Shown piece after piece: positions 20,111 to 29,553 of a stretch of DNA of 64,000 nt. The DNA is from Alphaproteobacteria bacterium (GTDB taxonomy: Bacteria; Pseudomonadota; Alphaproteobacteria; Rhodobacterales; Rhodobacteraceae). The translations under genes and the position numbers were made by a program. Numbering within the stretch: position 1 is the first letter of the stretch; each line of letters starts with the position of its first letter. The stretch spans positions 85,291 through 149,290 of the forward strand of contig JAUHVK010000009.1 of NCBI GenBank assembly GCA_030425145.1. The letters run 5' to 3'. The notes below the pieces were generated by a model. It ran no database searches and was not told the origin of the DNA. It worked only from the letters and a program-made list of their open reading frames with translations.

Positions 20111-21670
20111 ATGAAACAGTTTTGTGCGGCGGGTCTTGCCGCACTTTTCCTATTTGTGACTGGCGCTTCGGTTCGCGCCGATGATGTAACGTTGCGGTCG
20201 CAGGACGGTGCTATCGAACTGTCGGGCACGCTTCTGGGATTTGACGGGCAGTTCTATCGGGTCCAGACGCAATACGGCGAACTGACGGTCGATGGCTCGG
20301 GCGTTTTGTGCGAAGGGCCGGGATGCCCGTCGCTGACCGACTTTGTGGCCGAATTGTCGATCTCCGGGTCTTCGACCATCGGAGAGGTGCTGATGCCCGC
20401 TCTGGTCGAAGGGTTTGCCCTTCAAGCCGGGATCAAAGCAGAGCGGATCACGCAGGACGAGACCCATTTCGAGTATGTGCTGTCCTCTGCTGATCGGAAC
20501 ACGCCAGTTGGCCGCTTCCGGTTCCGCGTGTCGAGCACCGATGAAGGTTTTGCCGATCTGTTGGCCGACGAGGCCGATCTTGTGATGGCGCTGCGCGAGA
20601 TCCGGCGGGGCGAACTGGCACTGGCCGCCGAGGTGGGGCTTGGCCAGTTGGACGACGTGAACCGCAGTCGGGTTCTGGCGCTGGATGCGCTGACAGTGAT
20701 CGTGTCCCCGAACAACCCTGTTGCCGCGATCTCTGTCTCCGATCTTGCCCGCATCCTGTCGGGCGAGATCGACAATTGGCGCACTCTGGGTGGTGTGGAT
20801 GCGCCGATTTCGATTCACCTGCGCGACAAGCAATCCGGCATCGCGCAAGCGGTCGAGGATCGGGTTCTGCGACAGGCCGGGTTGGCGCTGGTCGAGGATG
20901 TGACCCGGCATCCGACAAATTCGGGCTTGGCCGACGCGGTGGCGCGCGATCAGCTTGCGCTTGGCGTGGCCAGCTATTCCGAGATCAGCAACAGCAAGCC
21001 TCTTGCCCTGACCGGCACCTGCGGGTTTCAACTGCGCGCCAATCGGCTGACCATCAAGACCGAGGACTACCCGCTGACGGCACCGATGTTTCTGTATGTG
21101 CCTGCCCGACGCTTGCCGAAACTCGCGCGCGAGTTTCTGTCTTATACGCGGAGCGGCCCGGCGCAGATCATCACCCGCCGTGCCGGTTTTGTGGATCAGG
21201 CACCTGAAGAGATTACCCTGAACGCGCAGGGCGACCGGTTTGCCAATGCTATCCGAGTCGCCGAAGGCGAGGCAGATTTGGCGGCGCTGAAACACATGGT
21301 CGATACGCTTTCGCCTTTGCGGCGGTTGTCCACGTCATTCCGGTTTGAGACGGGCGTTGCACGACTGGATGCGCAATCCAGGTCGAATGTGCAGCAATTG
21401 GCGCACGCGATCGAAGCGGGTGTCTATGATGGGCGGCATCTTGTGTTGGTCGGTTTCTCGGATGGGGAAGGCCCGGCGGAGGGCAACCTGCGGATCGCAC
21501 AGCAACGCGCGCAGGCCGTGAAACAGGCGATCGAGGCCGCGGTGGAAACGGCCGATCTATCCCAAGTTCAACTGTCGATAGATGCGTTTGGCGAGGCGAT
21601 GCCTATGGCATGCGACGACACAAGCTGGGGGCGGCAGGTGAACCGCCGGGTCGAGGTATGGGTGCGCTAG
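20111..21670 (+). CDS. Periplasmic binding-protein domain fused to an OmpA-type peptidoglycan-binding domain
   Basis: A 519-residue exported protein. A signal peptide (about 1-23) leads to a short beta domain (about 25-70, GTLLGFDGQFYRVQTQYGEL), then a PstS-like phosphate-binding-protein fold (about 80-335; SGSSTIGEVLMPALVEGF, SDLARILSGEIDNW and SGIAQAVEDRVL fit the PBP-like pattern). The end is an OmpA domain (about 400-519; FRFETGVARLDAQS, GFSDGEGPAEGN, NRRVEVWVR) that should bind peptidoglycan. It overlaps the radC stop by 4 bp, tail to tail. The ligand is not known; phosphate binding is only a family-based guess. Confidence 0.85.
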   Translation: MKQFCAAGLAALFLFVTGASVRADDVTLRSQDGAIELSGTLLGFDGQFYRVQTQYGELTVDGSGVLCEGPGCPSLTDFVAELSISGSSTIGEVLMPALVEGFALQAGIKAERITQDETHFEYVLSSADRNTPVGRFRFRVSSTDEGFADLLADEADLVMALREIRRGELALAAEVGLGQLDDVNRSRVLALDALTVIVSPNNPVAAISVSDLARILSGEIDNWRTLGGVDAPISIHLRDKQSGIAQAVEDRVLRQAGLALVEDVTRHPTNSGLADAVARDQLALGVASYSEISNSKPLALTGTCGFQLRANRLTIKTEDYPLTAPMFLYVPARRLPKLAREFLSYTRSGPAQIITRRAGFVDQAPEEITLNAQGDRFANAIRVAEGEADLAALKHMVDTLSPLRRLSTSFRFETGVARLDAQSRSNVQQLAHAIEAGVYDGRHLVLVGFSDGEGPAEGNLRIAQQRAQAVKQAIEAAVETADLSQVQLSIDAFGEAMPMACDDTSWGRQVNRRVEVWVR

Positions 21671-22419
21671 AGATAGCCTTCGGACTTGAAGCTGACCTCG
21701 CTGGATTCGCCGATGATCAGGTGGTCGTGCAGGGTGATGCCCACCACCTCACAAGCGCGCTGGATGGTTTCCGTCATATCGATATCCGCGTGTGACGGGG
21801 TTGGGTCACCGGAAGGGTGATTGTGCACGAGGATCAGCGCCGAGGCGTTGATGTCGAGCGCTCGCTTGATCACCTCACGCGGGTAGACAGGGACATGATC
21901 GACCGTGCCTCTGCCCTGGATTTCGTCGGTGATCAGGACGTTCTTGCGATCGAGGAACAGGATGCGGAACATCTCGGTGTCGCGGTGGGACATGGACACG
22001 CGGCAGTAGTCCAGCAACGCGTCCCAGCTTGAGATGACGGGTCGTTTCAGCACTTTGCCCTGTGACATGCGGTGGGTCGCCGCCTCAATCAGTTTGAGAT
22101 CAAGGGCGGTTCTCGGACCCACACCCTCCACCTCGGCCAACCGTTCGATGGGGGCGGAGAGCACGCGGTTGAAGTCGCCAAAGGTGGCGATCAGCAGATA
22201 GGCGAGCGGTTTGACATCGCCGTTTCTAAGACTGCGGAAGAGGATCAGTTCCAGAAGTTCGTAGTCAGGGAGTGCTTCCGCGCCGCCCTCTAGAAACCGT
22301 TGTCGTAGGCGTTCGCGATGTCCGCGGATGTAGGACGGTTGTTTGGATTTCGACGAAGGCGCCGGTGCCGTTCCAGCGGCTTCAAATAGTGGAAGGTCGG
22401 GGGATCGGGAGCGCGCCAT
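21667..22419 (-). CDS. radC: JAB/MPN-domain protein RadC
   Basis: A 250-residue RadC family protein. An N-terminal helix-hairpin-helix UPF0758 region (about 30-125, VEGVGPRTALDLKL) precedes the JAMM metal site H-x-H-x7-S-x2-D (LVHNHPSGDPTPSHAD, from His199). The JAMM fold is that of metallo-isopeptidases and hydrolases; the biological role of RadC is unsettled, and the old repair link is not secure. It lies downstream of dnaJ on the same strand, separated by a GC-rich hairpin. Confidence 0.92.
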   Translation of the reverse strand: MARSRSPDLPLFEAAGTAPAPSSKSKQPSYIRGHRERLRQRFLEGGAEALPDYELLELILFRSLRNGDVKPLAYLLIATFGDFNRVLSAPIERLAEVEGVGPRTALDLKLIEAATHRMSQGKVLKRPVISSWDALLDYCRVSMSHRDTEMFRILFLDRKNVLITDEIQGRGTVDHVPVYPREVIKRALDINASALILVHNHPSGDPTPSHADIDMTETIQRACEVVGITLHDHLIIGESSEVSFKSEGYL

Positions 22420-22456
22420 GCGCCAGTCTTGGCGCAGAAACCCTTAACGAAATGCT

Positions 22457-22483
22457 AACGGCCCCGCTTTGGGCGGGGCCGTT
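22457..22483 (-). terminator. GC-rich hairpin after dnaJ
   Basis: AACGGCCCCGC (22457-22467) pairs with GCGGGGCCGTT (22473-22483), a perfect 11-bp stem just past the dnaJ stop. There is no strong T run on the minus strand, so termination may be partial. Confidence 0.65.
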
Positions 22484-22486
22484 GGA

Positions 22487-23629
22487 TCAGCCTTTCATGG
22501 AATCCCAAAAGCCTTTGACGGATTTGAAAAAGCTCTTGGATTCCGGGTTGTTGTCTTCGCTGAGTTCTTCGAACTCGCGTAGCAGTTCTTTCTGTTTGGC
22601 AGTCAGGTTGACCGGTGTTTCCACCGCGAGTTCGATGAACATATCGCCCTGCCCCGCACCACGCAGAGCGGGCATCCCTTTGCCACGCAGACGCATCTGA
22701 CGGCCAGACTGGCTGCCGTTCGGGATGGCAACGCGGCTGCGGCCACCGTCGATGGTCGGCACTTCGATATTGCCGCCGAGAGCGGCAACCGTCATCGACA
22801 CAGGAACACGGCAATGCAGGTGTACGCCGTCACGTTCGAACAGTTCGTGCTGTGCGACCTCGATGAAGATATAGAGATCTCCCGGAGGCCCACCGCGCAG
22901 GCCAGCCTCACCCTCACCGGCCAGCCGGATGCGGGTCCCGGTTTCAACACCTTTCGGGATGTTCACCGACAGAGCACGTTCTTTCTGTACGCGACCCGCA
23001 CCAGAACAGGTCTTGCAGGGGTTCTTGATCGTCTGACCAAGACCTGAACAGGTCGGGCAGGTGCGTTCGACCGTAAAGAAGCCCTGAGTTGCACGGACCT
23101 TCCCCATGCCCGAACAGGTCGGACAGGTTGTGGGTTCAGCACCACCCTCGGCACCCGAGCCGTTACACGATCCACACTGGACCGAGGTGGGCACCTGAAT
23201 GGTCTTTTGCAGGCCCTGATACGCGTCTTCGAGCGTCACACGCAGATTGTAGCGAAGGTCGGCCCCACGCGAGGCGCGCTGACGCCCGCCGCCACGGCCA
23301 CCACCCATGAAATCGCCGAAGAGATCGTCAAAGACATCGGAAAACGCGCTGGCGAAATCGCCCTGCCCGCCGCCGCCAGGGCGACCACCGCCACCCATGC
23401 CGCCTTCGAAGGCTGCATGGCCGTAGCGGTCATAGGCCGCTTTCTTGTCGGCGTCCTTGAGAACTTCGTAGGCCTCGTTCGCCTCTTTGAACTGATCTTC
23501 GGCCTTGGGATTGTCTGCGTTGCGATCCGGGTGAAGCTCTTTCGCTTTGGAGCGATAGGCTTTCTTGATCTCGTCGGCAGAGGCGCCTTTCTTGAGGCCG
23601 AGCACTTCGTAGTAGTCACGTTTGGACAT
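22487..23629 (-). CDS. dnaJ: Chaperone protein DnaJ
   Basis: A 380-residue class I DnaJ. It has a J-domain with HPD ([10 protein letters not shown], about 33-42), a Gly/Phe-rich linker with [15 protein letters not shown], four zinc-finger repeats ([32 protein letters not shown]), and the C-terminal substrate-binding domains. Two adjacent ATGs exist (23632 and 23629); the second is preferred because AAGGAGG lies at the better distance of 5 nt. It stimulates DnaK ATPase and delivers clients. It is second in the dnaK-dnaJ operon. Confidence 0.96.
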   Translation of the reverse strand: MSKRDYYEVLGLKKGASADEIKKAYRSKAKELHPDRNADNPKAEDQFKEANEAYEVLKDADKKAAYDRYGHAAFEGGMGGGGRPGGGGQGDFASAFSDVFDDLFGDFMGGGRGGGRQRASRGADLRYNLRVTLEDAYQGLQKTIQVPTSVQCGSCNGSGAEGGAEPTTCPTCSGMGKVRATQGFFTVERTCPTCSGLGQTIKNPCKTCSGAGRVQKERALSVNIPKGVETGTRIRLAGEGEAGLRGGPPGDLYIFIEVAQHELFERDGVHLHCRVPVSMTVAALGGNIEVPTIDGGRSRVAIPNGSQSGRQMRLRGKGMPALRGAGQGDMFIELAVETPVNLTAKQKELLREFEELSEDNNPESKSFFKSVKGFWDSMKG

Positions 23630-23656
23630 CATGCCCTCCTTCTACGGAACGAAAGA

Positions 23657-23681
23657 GGCCGGCCCGGTGTCCGGACCGGCC
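23657..23681 (-). terminator. Intercistronic hairpin between dnaK and dnaJ
   Basis: On the minus strand GGCCGGTCCGG pairs with CCGGGCCGGCC (11 bp, one T-G wobble) around ACA, followed by TCTTTCGTT. It probably reduces read-through into dnaJ or stabilises dnaK mRNA, giving more DnaK than DnaJ. Confidence 0.6.
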
Positions 23682-23706
23682 CCTTATCGGTTCCGCCCAA
23701 CCAGCG

Positions 23707-25626
23707 TCAGGCGCGCTTGTTGTCGTCGAGATCTTCGAAATCAGCATCGACGATGCTGTCGTCGTCGTCACCGCCGCGATCCGCTGCTGCAGGTTCGGCT
23801 TCACCATCATCCTGCTGCGCCTTGTAGATCGCTTCGCCGAGTTTCATCGCCGCTTCGGTCACGTTCTGGATACCCGACTTGATCTTGTCGGCGGTCGACT
23901 TTTCGTTTTCCAGATCGTCCTTGAGCGCCGCGATGGCCAGTTCGATCGCCTCGACTGTGGTCGGGTCGACCTTGTCGCCATGCTCTTCGATCGATTTCTC
24001 GGTCGAATGGATGAGGCTTTCCGCCTGGTTGCGGGCCTCGACCATCTCGCGACGCTCTTTGTCGGCTTCGGCGTTTGCCTCGGCATCCTGAACCATCTTT
24101 TCGATGTCTTCGTCCGACAGGCCGCCAGATGCCTGGATGGTGATGTTCTGCTCTTTGCCGGTGCCTTTGTCCTTGGCGGACACGGACACGATACCGTTGG
24201 CGTCGATGTCGAACGTCACCTCGATCTGCGGCATACCGCGCGGTGCCGGCGGGATGTCTTCGAGGTTGAACTGACCTAGCATCTTGTTGTCGGCAGCCAT
24301 CTCGCGCTCACCCTGGAACACGCGGATCGTCACAGCGTTCTGGTTGTCCTCGGCGGTGGAGAAGATTTGGCTCTTCTTCGTCGGGATCGTGGTGTTGCGG
24401 TCGATCAGGCGGGTGAACACGCCACCCAGAGTTTCGATGCCCAGCGACAGCGGGGTCACGTCGAGAAGGACAACGTCCTTCACGTCACCTTGCAGAACGC
24501 CAGCCTGAATGGCCGCGCCCAACGCCACAACCTCATCCGGATTCACACCTTTGTGCGGCTCTTTGCCGAAGAACTTGGTCACTTCGTCGACCACTTTCGG
24601 CATACGGGTCATACCACCAACCAGAACGACTTCGTCGATGTCGGAGGTCGAGAGACCGGCGTCTTTCAGAGCGGCGGCGCAAGGCTTCATCGACGCCTTG
24701 ATCAGATCACCGACAAGGCTTTCCAGCTTGGCGCGGGTCAGCTTCATCACGAGGTGAAGCGGCTGGCCTGTCTTGCTATCCATCGAGATGAACGGCTGGT
24801 TGATTTCGGTCTGGCTCGAGCTCGAGAGTTCGATCTTGGCCTTTTCGGCAGCTTCTTTCAGACGCTGGAGCGCCATCTTGTCTTTGGTCAGGTCGACGCC
24901 GTTCTCTTTCTTGAACTCGTCGGCAAGGTAGTTGACGATCCGCATGTCGAAGTCTTCACCACCGAGGAACGTGTCGCCGTTGGTGGATTTCACTTCGAAC
25001 AGGCCGTCGTCGATCTCGAGGATGGTCACGTCAAATGTACCACCGCCGAGGTCGTAGACCGCAATGGTGCGCGATTCTTTCTTGTCGAGGCCGTAGGCCA
25101 GCGCGGCAGCTGTCGGTTCGTTGATGATCCGCAGGACTTCGAGACCAGCGATCTTGCCCGCGTCCTTGGTTGCCTGACGTTGTGCGTCGTTGAAGTAGGC
25201 CGGAACGGTGATGACGGCCTGTGTCACTTCTTCGCCGAGATAGGACTCAGCGGTTTCCTTCATCTTTTGCAGGATGAAGGCGGAAATCTGGGAGGGGCTG
25301 TATTTTTCGCCCTTGGCGCGCACCCATGCGTCGCCATTGCCGCCGTCGATCACTTCGAACGGCATGTTCTTGCGGTCTTTGGCAAGATCCGGGTCGTCGT
25401 TGCGGCGGCCGATCAGACGCTTCACACCAAAGACAGTGTTTTCCGGGTTGGTCACAGCCTGGCGTTTTGCCGGCTGACCCACCAGACGCTCATCATCGGT
25501 GAATGCCACGATGGACGGGGTTGTGCGTGCACCCTCGGAGTTTTCGATCACGCGCGGCTGCGATCCATCCATGATCGCGACGCAGCTGTTTGTCGTACCG
25601 AGGTCAATACCAATCACTTTGGCCAT
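23707..25626 (-). CDS. dnaK: Chaperone protein DnaK (Hsp70)
   Basis: A 639-residue Hsp70. The ATPase domain begins [16 protein letters not shown] and contains [20 protein letters not shown] and [14 protein letters not shown]. The substrate-binding domain follows, with [17 protein letters not shown] at its start, then a helical lid, and the C-terminus is acidic (ADFEDLDDN). The ATG at 25626 fits the family start exactly; the longer upstream frame passes through the promoter region. It is transcribed from a probable heat-shock promoter about 110 bp upstream and is followed by dnaJ. Confidence 0.97.
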   Translation of the reverse strand: MAKVIGIDLGTTNSCVAIMDGSQPRVIENSEGARTTPSIVAFTDDERLVGQPAKRQAVTNPENTVFGVKRLIGRRNDDPDLAKDRKNMPFEVIDGGNGDAWVRAKGEKYSPSQISAFILQKMKETAESYLGEEVTQAVITVPAYFNDAQRQATKDAGKIAGLEVLRIINEPTAAALAYGLDKKESRTIAVYDLGGGTFDVTILEIDDGLFEVKSTNGDTFLGGEDFDMRIVNYLADEFKKENGVDLTKDKMALQRLKEAAEKAKIELSSSSQTEINQPFISMDSKTGQPLHLVMKLTRAKLESLVGDLIKASMKPCAAALKDAGLSTSDIDEVVLVGGMTRMPKVVDEVTKFFGKEPHKGVNPDEVVALGAAIQAGVLQGDVKDVVLLDVTPLSLGIETLGGVFTRLIDRNTTIPTKKSQIFSTAEDNQNAVTIRVFQGEREMAADNKMLGQFNLEDIPPAPRGMPQIEVTFDIDANGIVSVSAKDKGTGKEQNITIQASGGLSDEDIEKMVQDAEANAEADKERREMVEARNQAESLIHSTEKSIEEHGDKVDPTTVEAIELAIAALKDDLENEKSTADKIKSGIQNVTEAAMKLGEAIYKAQQDDGEAEPAAADRGGDDDDSIVDADFEDLDDNKRA

Positions 25627-25735
25627 GTTTTCGATCCCTTCATATCTTAAGGCGATGTCACGAGACGAAGACCCATTTCGGCATCTCGCCCCGCATTTCA
25701 ATCCGCTGTTCTTTCCGTTCAGCGGGTCCGGTGGG

Positions 25736-25765
25736 TATATAAGGAGGCAACTAGACGCCTGCAAG
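25736..25765 (-). promoter_or_regulatory. Probable sigma-32 (RpoH) promoter of dnaK
   Basis: On the minus strand CTTG (25765-25762) is followed after 17 bp by CCTTATATA (25744-25736). This matches the alphaproteobacterial heat-shock pattern of CTTG, then 17-18 bp, then a CCTATAT-like -10 box. It implies an approximately 105-nt leader before the dnaK ATG at 25626. The transcription start is inferred. Confidence 0.7.
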
Positions 25766-25834
25766 CGCCGCATCTACAGAGACTTTCTGAAAATTCGGTA
25801 TGTGTTTGCACAGTGGCTGCATTACCCTTGTCAC

Positions 25835-26437
25835 ATGACTGTCCTGCGCGTCCGCGATTTCGAGATTCACCCCGGCTTTTTTGCACCTGATGCCCAGCGC
25901 GCGTTGGTGGAAGAGTTGCGGGACATTTTGTCTGTGGCGCCCTTGGTGCAGCCCGTCACGCCGCGCGGCACACCGATGTCGGTTCGCATGAGCGCGGCGG
26001 GAGAGTATGGCTGGATCAGCGACCGAAAGGGCTATCGCTACGAGCCACAGCATCCTTCCGGGGTGCCTTGGCCGCCGATCCCCGCGCGGTTGATCGACAT
26101 GTGGCAGACGTTGGTGCCGGACGCGCGTCTTCCGCAGTGCTGCCTGATCAACTGGTATGACGTGACGGCAAAGATGGGTATGCATCAGGACCGCGACGAA
26201 GCCGATCTGACGCAACCGGTCGTGTCGGTGTCATTGGGGGATGACGGGTTGTTCCGGATGGGCAACAGCACGCGGGGCGGCAAGACCGAGTCGGTCTGGC
26301 TGCGTTCGGGCGATGTGGTGGTGATGGGCGGGGATGCGCGGTTGACCTATCATGGGATCGACCGCATCCGCCCGAACAGCTCGGCTTTGCTGCCCAAGGG
26401 TGGCCGGATCAACCTGACGCTTCGGGTTGTGACCTGA
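25835..26437 (+). CDS. alkB: Alpha-ketoglutarate-dependent DNA dealkylase AlkB
   Basis: A 200-residue AlkB. The iron ligands H-x-D (MHQDRDEADL, His117 and Asp119) and the distal His173 (LTYHGIDRI) are present, as are the 2-oxoglutarate-binding arginines near the end (GGRINLTLRVV). The family hallmarks QCCLINWYDVTAKMGMHQD and SVSLGDDGLFRMG are also intact. It oxidatively removes 1-methyladenine and 3-methylcytosine lesions. The ATG at 25835 fits the family length; a longer frame extends upstream into dnaK antisense sequence and is unlikely. It is divergent from dnaK and ends directly against the permease gene. Confidence 0.94.
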   Translation: MTVLRVRDFEIHPGFFAPDAQRALVEELRDILSVAPLVQPVTPRGTPMSVRMSAAGEYGWISDRKGYRYEPQHPSGVPWPPIPARLIDMWQTLVPDARLPQCCLINWYDVTAKMGMHQDRDEADLTQPVVSVSLGDDGLFRMGNSTRGGKTESVWLRSGDVVVMGGDARLTYHGIDRIRPNSSALLPKGGRINLTLRVVT

Positions 26438-27268
26438 TCAGCGCCGCGCGGACCAAGAGGCCGATGCGTGTTTGCGGGTGTAAAATTCGCCCATCAGCCC
26501 GATCATCAACAGCGTGAGCGACAGATACACCACGTATTCCCAGTTCGTATTCCGGGGTTCGTAATTGATGAAGGCAAAACCGCGCGCCTGATCGATGGTG
26601 TGAAAAAGCGGGTTCCAATCGAACATCGACACCATGAACATGGGTAGAGAATTCGCCACGAACATCTTGCCCGAAGCAATCATGTTTGCCCGCTTGTAAA
26701 CGTTGGACAGGGTTGACGTCAGTCCGGGCAACCAGGGCTTCATGGCCAGAAACACCATTCCGACGGCACCACCGGAAAACCATGACAGAAGGAGCATTCC
26801 CATCACGGGCGCAGGGTCGACAATTTCGGTCAGAACATAGGGGTTCATCGCGACATCGTAGATGAACAGGATCACGAAGATCGCCACCACCTGAATATAA
26901 AGCACCGACAACATGCTCGACACGATCGACACAAACGTGTTCATCGGCGCGTGTTGCAGCATCGCGCTTGACGGTCCTTCACTGCCCAGAACGGCACCGA
27001 CCGCCTTGTTGTGCGTCATGAACATGAATATGCCGGTCAGCAGGAAGATCACGAAATCCCCCCGCAGGGCGAGCCCCTTGATCCCCATGATAGTGAACAT
27101 GATGTAGAAGAACATCACGAAGAGCAGCGACTGGAACACGCTGACCACAATAGACATGAACGCATTACCATGCGCCTTGCGCACGGAGCGCACGGTGTTG
27201 TGGTAAATCAGTTCAAGAAGATTGACCGCCGAAGACAAATGGTTCGTCGGTGCCGTTTTCTGGAACAT
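26438..27268 (-). CDS. ABC-2 type permease, KpsM/Wzm-like polysaccharide exporter subunit
   Basis: A 276-residue inner-membrane protein with about six transmembrane segments (for example SIVVSVFQSLLFVMFFYIMF, FVIFLLTGIFMFM, YIQVVAIFVILFIYDV, GMLLLSWFSGGAVGMVFLAM and YVVYLSLTLLMIGLM). Size, helix layout and the segment DQARGFAFINYEPRNTN resemble the permease of ABC exporters for capsular or O-polysaccharide. No partner ATPase (KpsT/Wzt type) is next to it. It faces away from cysQ and the glycosyltransferase cluster, with which it may be functionally linked; this is inferred from position. Confidence 0.78.
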   Translation of the reverse strand: MFQKTAPTNHLSSAVNLLELIYHNTVRSVRKAHGNAFMSIVVSVFQSLLFVMFFYIMFTIMGIKGLALRGDFVIFLLTGIFMFMTHNKAVGAVLGSEGPSSAMLQHAPMNTFVSIVSSMLSVLYIQVVAIFVILFIYDVAMNPYVLTEIVDPAPVMGMLLLSWFSGGAVGMVFLAMKPWLPGLTSTLSNVYKRANMIASGKMFVANSLPMFMVSMFDWNPLFHTIDQARGFAFINYEPRNTNWEYVVYLSLTLLMIGLMGEFYTRKHASASWSARR

Positions 27269-27305
27269 CTGTTGTCTGCCTCTGCCGCAGCCCGCGTTAT
27301 TCCGT

Positions 27306-27378
27306 CAATTGACCTGACTGTTGTTGCGGACATTTGTTAACCGAATGATAAGAGAGGCGCGCTTTTAAATCAATTGAC
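27306..27378. promoter_or_regulatory. Paired TCAATTGA palindromes in a divergent promoter region
   Basis: The 8-bp palindrome TCAATTGA occurs at 27306-27313 and again at 27371-27378, each followed by C, in the 126-bp gap between the permease and cysQ starts. The 65-bp spacing is about six helical turns. It could be an operator pair for one regulator controlling both sides; this is a guess from pattern. Confidence 0.3.
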
Positions 27379-27394
27379 GAGAGGATGAACCGGT

Positions 27395-28192
27395 ATGGAT
27401 TACGAAGCACTGACGCAGACGATGCGTCGTCTTGCGCTCGAGGCCGGGGATCGGATCATGGCGATTTACGAAGCCGATGATTTTGACGTGCGGTCGAAAT
27501 CCGATGACAGCCCGGTGACTGCTGCCGACGAGGCGGCGGATGCGCTGATCTCGGCCGGGTTGCGGGACGCGTTTCCCGACGTCGCGCTGATTACCGAGGA
27601 ACAGGCCGACACGCATGACCTCGACGTGCGGGATTTCCTGATTGTCGACCCGCTGGATGGCACCAAGGAATTCATCCACCGTCGCGGGGATTTCACGGTC
27701 AATATCGCACTGGTCGAAAACGGTGTGCCGACGCGTGGCGTTGTCTACGCCCCCGCCAAGAACCGCCTTTTCTATACCGATGCCGACGGCCGCAGCGTTG
27801 AGGAAACCGGCGACTTCGACAAGCAGGCCATTGGACCGATCACCCCGATCCAAGTGTCCACACCGGACACCAATGCGTTGATGGTGGTCGCCTCCAAATC
27901 GCATCGCGATCAGGCGACGGATGACTACATCAATCAGTACGCGGTGAAGGACAGCAAAAGCGCCGGATCGTCGCTCAAGTTCTGCCTCGTTGCGACGGGT
28001 GAGGCGGATTTCTACCCCCGACTGGGCCGCACGATGGAGTGGGACACGGCGGCTGGACATGCCGTCTTGAACGGAGCCGGGGGCCGTGTCCTGCGCATGG
28101 ACGACCTGCAACCGCTGGCCTACGGAAAGTCCGGTTTTGCCAATCCGTTCTTTGTGGCCACGGCACCGGGCATCGACCTATTGCCGGTCTGA
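27395..28192 (+). CDS. cysQ: 3'(2'),5'-bisphosphate nucleotidase CysQ
   Basis: A 265-residue member of the inositol monophosphatase superfamily, CysQ branch. The metal-binding motifs are present: LITEEQ (Glu68-Glu69), DPLDGTKEFI (from Asp85) and WDTAAGHAVL near residue 215. CysQ hydrolyses 3'-phosphoadenosine 5'-phosphate (PAP) to AMP. PAP is the by-product of sulfate reduction and of sulfotransferases. It directly adjoins a glycosyltransferase gene (stop TGA followed at once by ATG), and a sulfotransferase lies 6 kb downstream on the same strand, which fits PAP recycling in a glycan-sulfation pathway. Confidence 0.9.
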   Translation: MDYEALTQTMRRLALEAGDRIMAIYEADDFDVRSKSDDSPVTAADEAADALISAGLRDAFPDVALITEEQADTHDLDVRDFLIVDPLDGTKEFIHRRGDFTVNIALVENGVPTRGVVYAPAKNRLFYTDADGRSVEETGDFDKQAIGPITPIQVSTPDTNALMVVASKSHRDQATDDYINQYAVKDSKSAGSSLKFCLVATGEADFYPRLGRTMEWDTAAGHAVLNGAGGRVLRMDDLQPLAYGKSGFANPFFVATAPGIDLLPV

Positions 28193-29446
28193 ATGGCGGG
28201 CGTGCAGACACCTGCCATAAGCGTTGTCATCGTCAGCCGCCACCGGCCTGACTGGCTGCGGCGGTGCCTGAAAGCAGTTTCGCAGCTCGACTACCCCTGC
28301 TTCGAAACCATCGTGGTCGCCTGCCCCGAAGGGGCAAGTGTGGCGCGCGAAAGCGGCACTGACCGCGTGATCGAGTTCGACCGACCCAATATCTCTGCTG
28401 CGCGAAATGCCGGGGTGGATGCGGCCAGAGGCGAGTTGGTCGCTTTTCTGGATGATGATGCGGCGCCAGAGCCGACTTGGTTGTCACATCTGGTAACCGC
28501 GTTCGGTGATCCGATGGTAGCTCAGGCTGGCGGTACGAGCCTTGGGCGCAACGGGATCACGGCGCAGCACGGCGCGGCCTTGGTCGATACTGTGGGGCGC
28601 AGCCATGCTGTGCCGATTGCTTCAGACCTGCCAACTGAACTCGCCGCTGAAGGTGATTGCGTTCCGCGGCTGCACGGCACCAATATGATGCTACGGCGAT
28701 CAGTTGTGCTGCACCACGGAGGCTTTGACGAGCGGTTCGCATTTTATCTGGATGAAACCGATCTCACCTACCGCGTCGCCAAAGCGGGTGGAAAAACCGT
28801 GTTTGTGCCCAAAGCGGTGGTGCATCACGCCAGCGGCCCAAGCCGCTTTCGTGGCGGCGATCGGACCCCCCGCAATGTGTTCGAGATCGCCGCTTCGGCA
28901 GCGGTGTTTCACCGCAAGCACTGCCCTACCCAACAGCGTGACCAAGCGCGCGAGGCTTTTCTGAACGAGCGGCATCGGTGGATTACCCAACACATGCAGC
29001 GCGGGCCATTGCCGCCGGATCGGGCCTGGGCACTGATCCGCGAGCTTTCGACTGGATATGCAGCGGGTCAGACCAGAACCGAGACTGCGCCACCAGCTTG
29101 GACCGACCACGACAAAATCCCAATCAGGGCGTCAGAAACCACCGCGCGCGACCTTTTTCTGGTCTCCCCGGGCGGTGACGCAACCAAGACATTCGCGAAA
29201 GCGAAAGAACTTGTCGCGCAAGGGGCGCGTGTGACCGTCTTCGACTTTGACCGCACCGCGCGCTATCACCGCGTCCGCTACACGGAGGATGGGTACTGGT
29301 TGCACACAGGCGGCGTATATGGCCGGGAAGAGCGCCATGAGCCCGCTTTCAAATTCATGACCAAAGACGAACGCATCCAACAGTCACGCGCCCGGCTAGA
29401 GGGAGTTAGATCAATAATTCCGCTGATCTTGGCGAATGAGACATAA
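28193..29446 (+). CDS. Glycosyltransferase family 2 protein with C-terminal extension
   Basis: A 417-residue cytoplasmic protein. The GT-A fold of family 2 spans about residues 8-245: SVVIVSRHRPDWLRRCL, ISAARNAGVDAARGELVAF, and the metal-binding LDDDAAPEPTW (about 83-90). A later FDERFAFYLDETDLTYRV fits the acceptor/catalytic aspartate region. Residues about 280-417 are an extra region with TDHDKIPIRASE and LFLVSPGGDATKTFAKAKEL that I do not recognise. It is translationally adjacent to cysQ. The sugar and acceptor are unknown. Confidence 0.85.
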   Translation: MAGVQTPAISVVIVSRHRPDWLRRCLKAVSQLDYPCFETIVVACPEGASVARESGTDRVIEFDRPNISAARNAGVDAARGELVAFLDDDAAPEPTWLSHLVTAFGDPMVAQAGGTSLGRNGITAQHGAALVDTVGRSHAVPIASDLPTELAAEGDCVPRLHGTNMMLRRSVVLHHGGFDERFAFYLDETDLTYRVAKAGGKTVFVPKAVVHHASGPSRFRGGDRTPRNVFEIAASAAVFHRKHCPTQQRDQAREAFLNERHRWITQHMQRGPLPPDRAWALIRELSTGYAAGQTRTETAPPAWTDHDKIPIRASETTARDLFLVSPGGDATKTFAKAKELVAQGARVTVFDFDRTARYHRVRYTEDGYWLHTGGVYGREERHEPAFKFMTKDERIQQSRARLEGVRSIIPLILANET

Positions 29447-29553
29447 ATTCGACAAAAGTCCTTATTATTTCATTGCCAAAGCCTTACAGTCGTGTGTGGC
29501 ATTCAAACGTTATGATCGACGCGCAGTAAGACGCAAACTTGAGGAGCAGCCCA

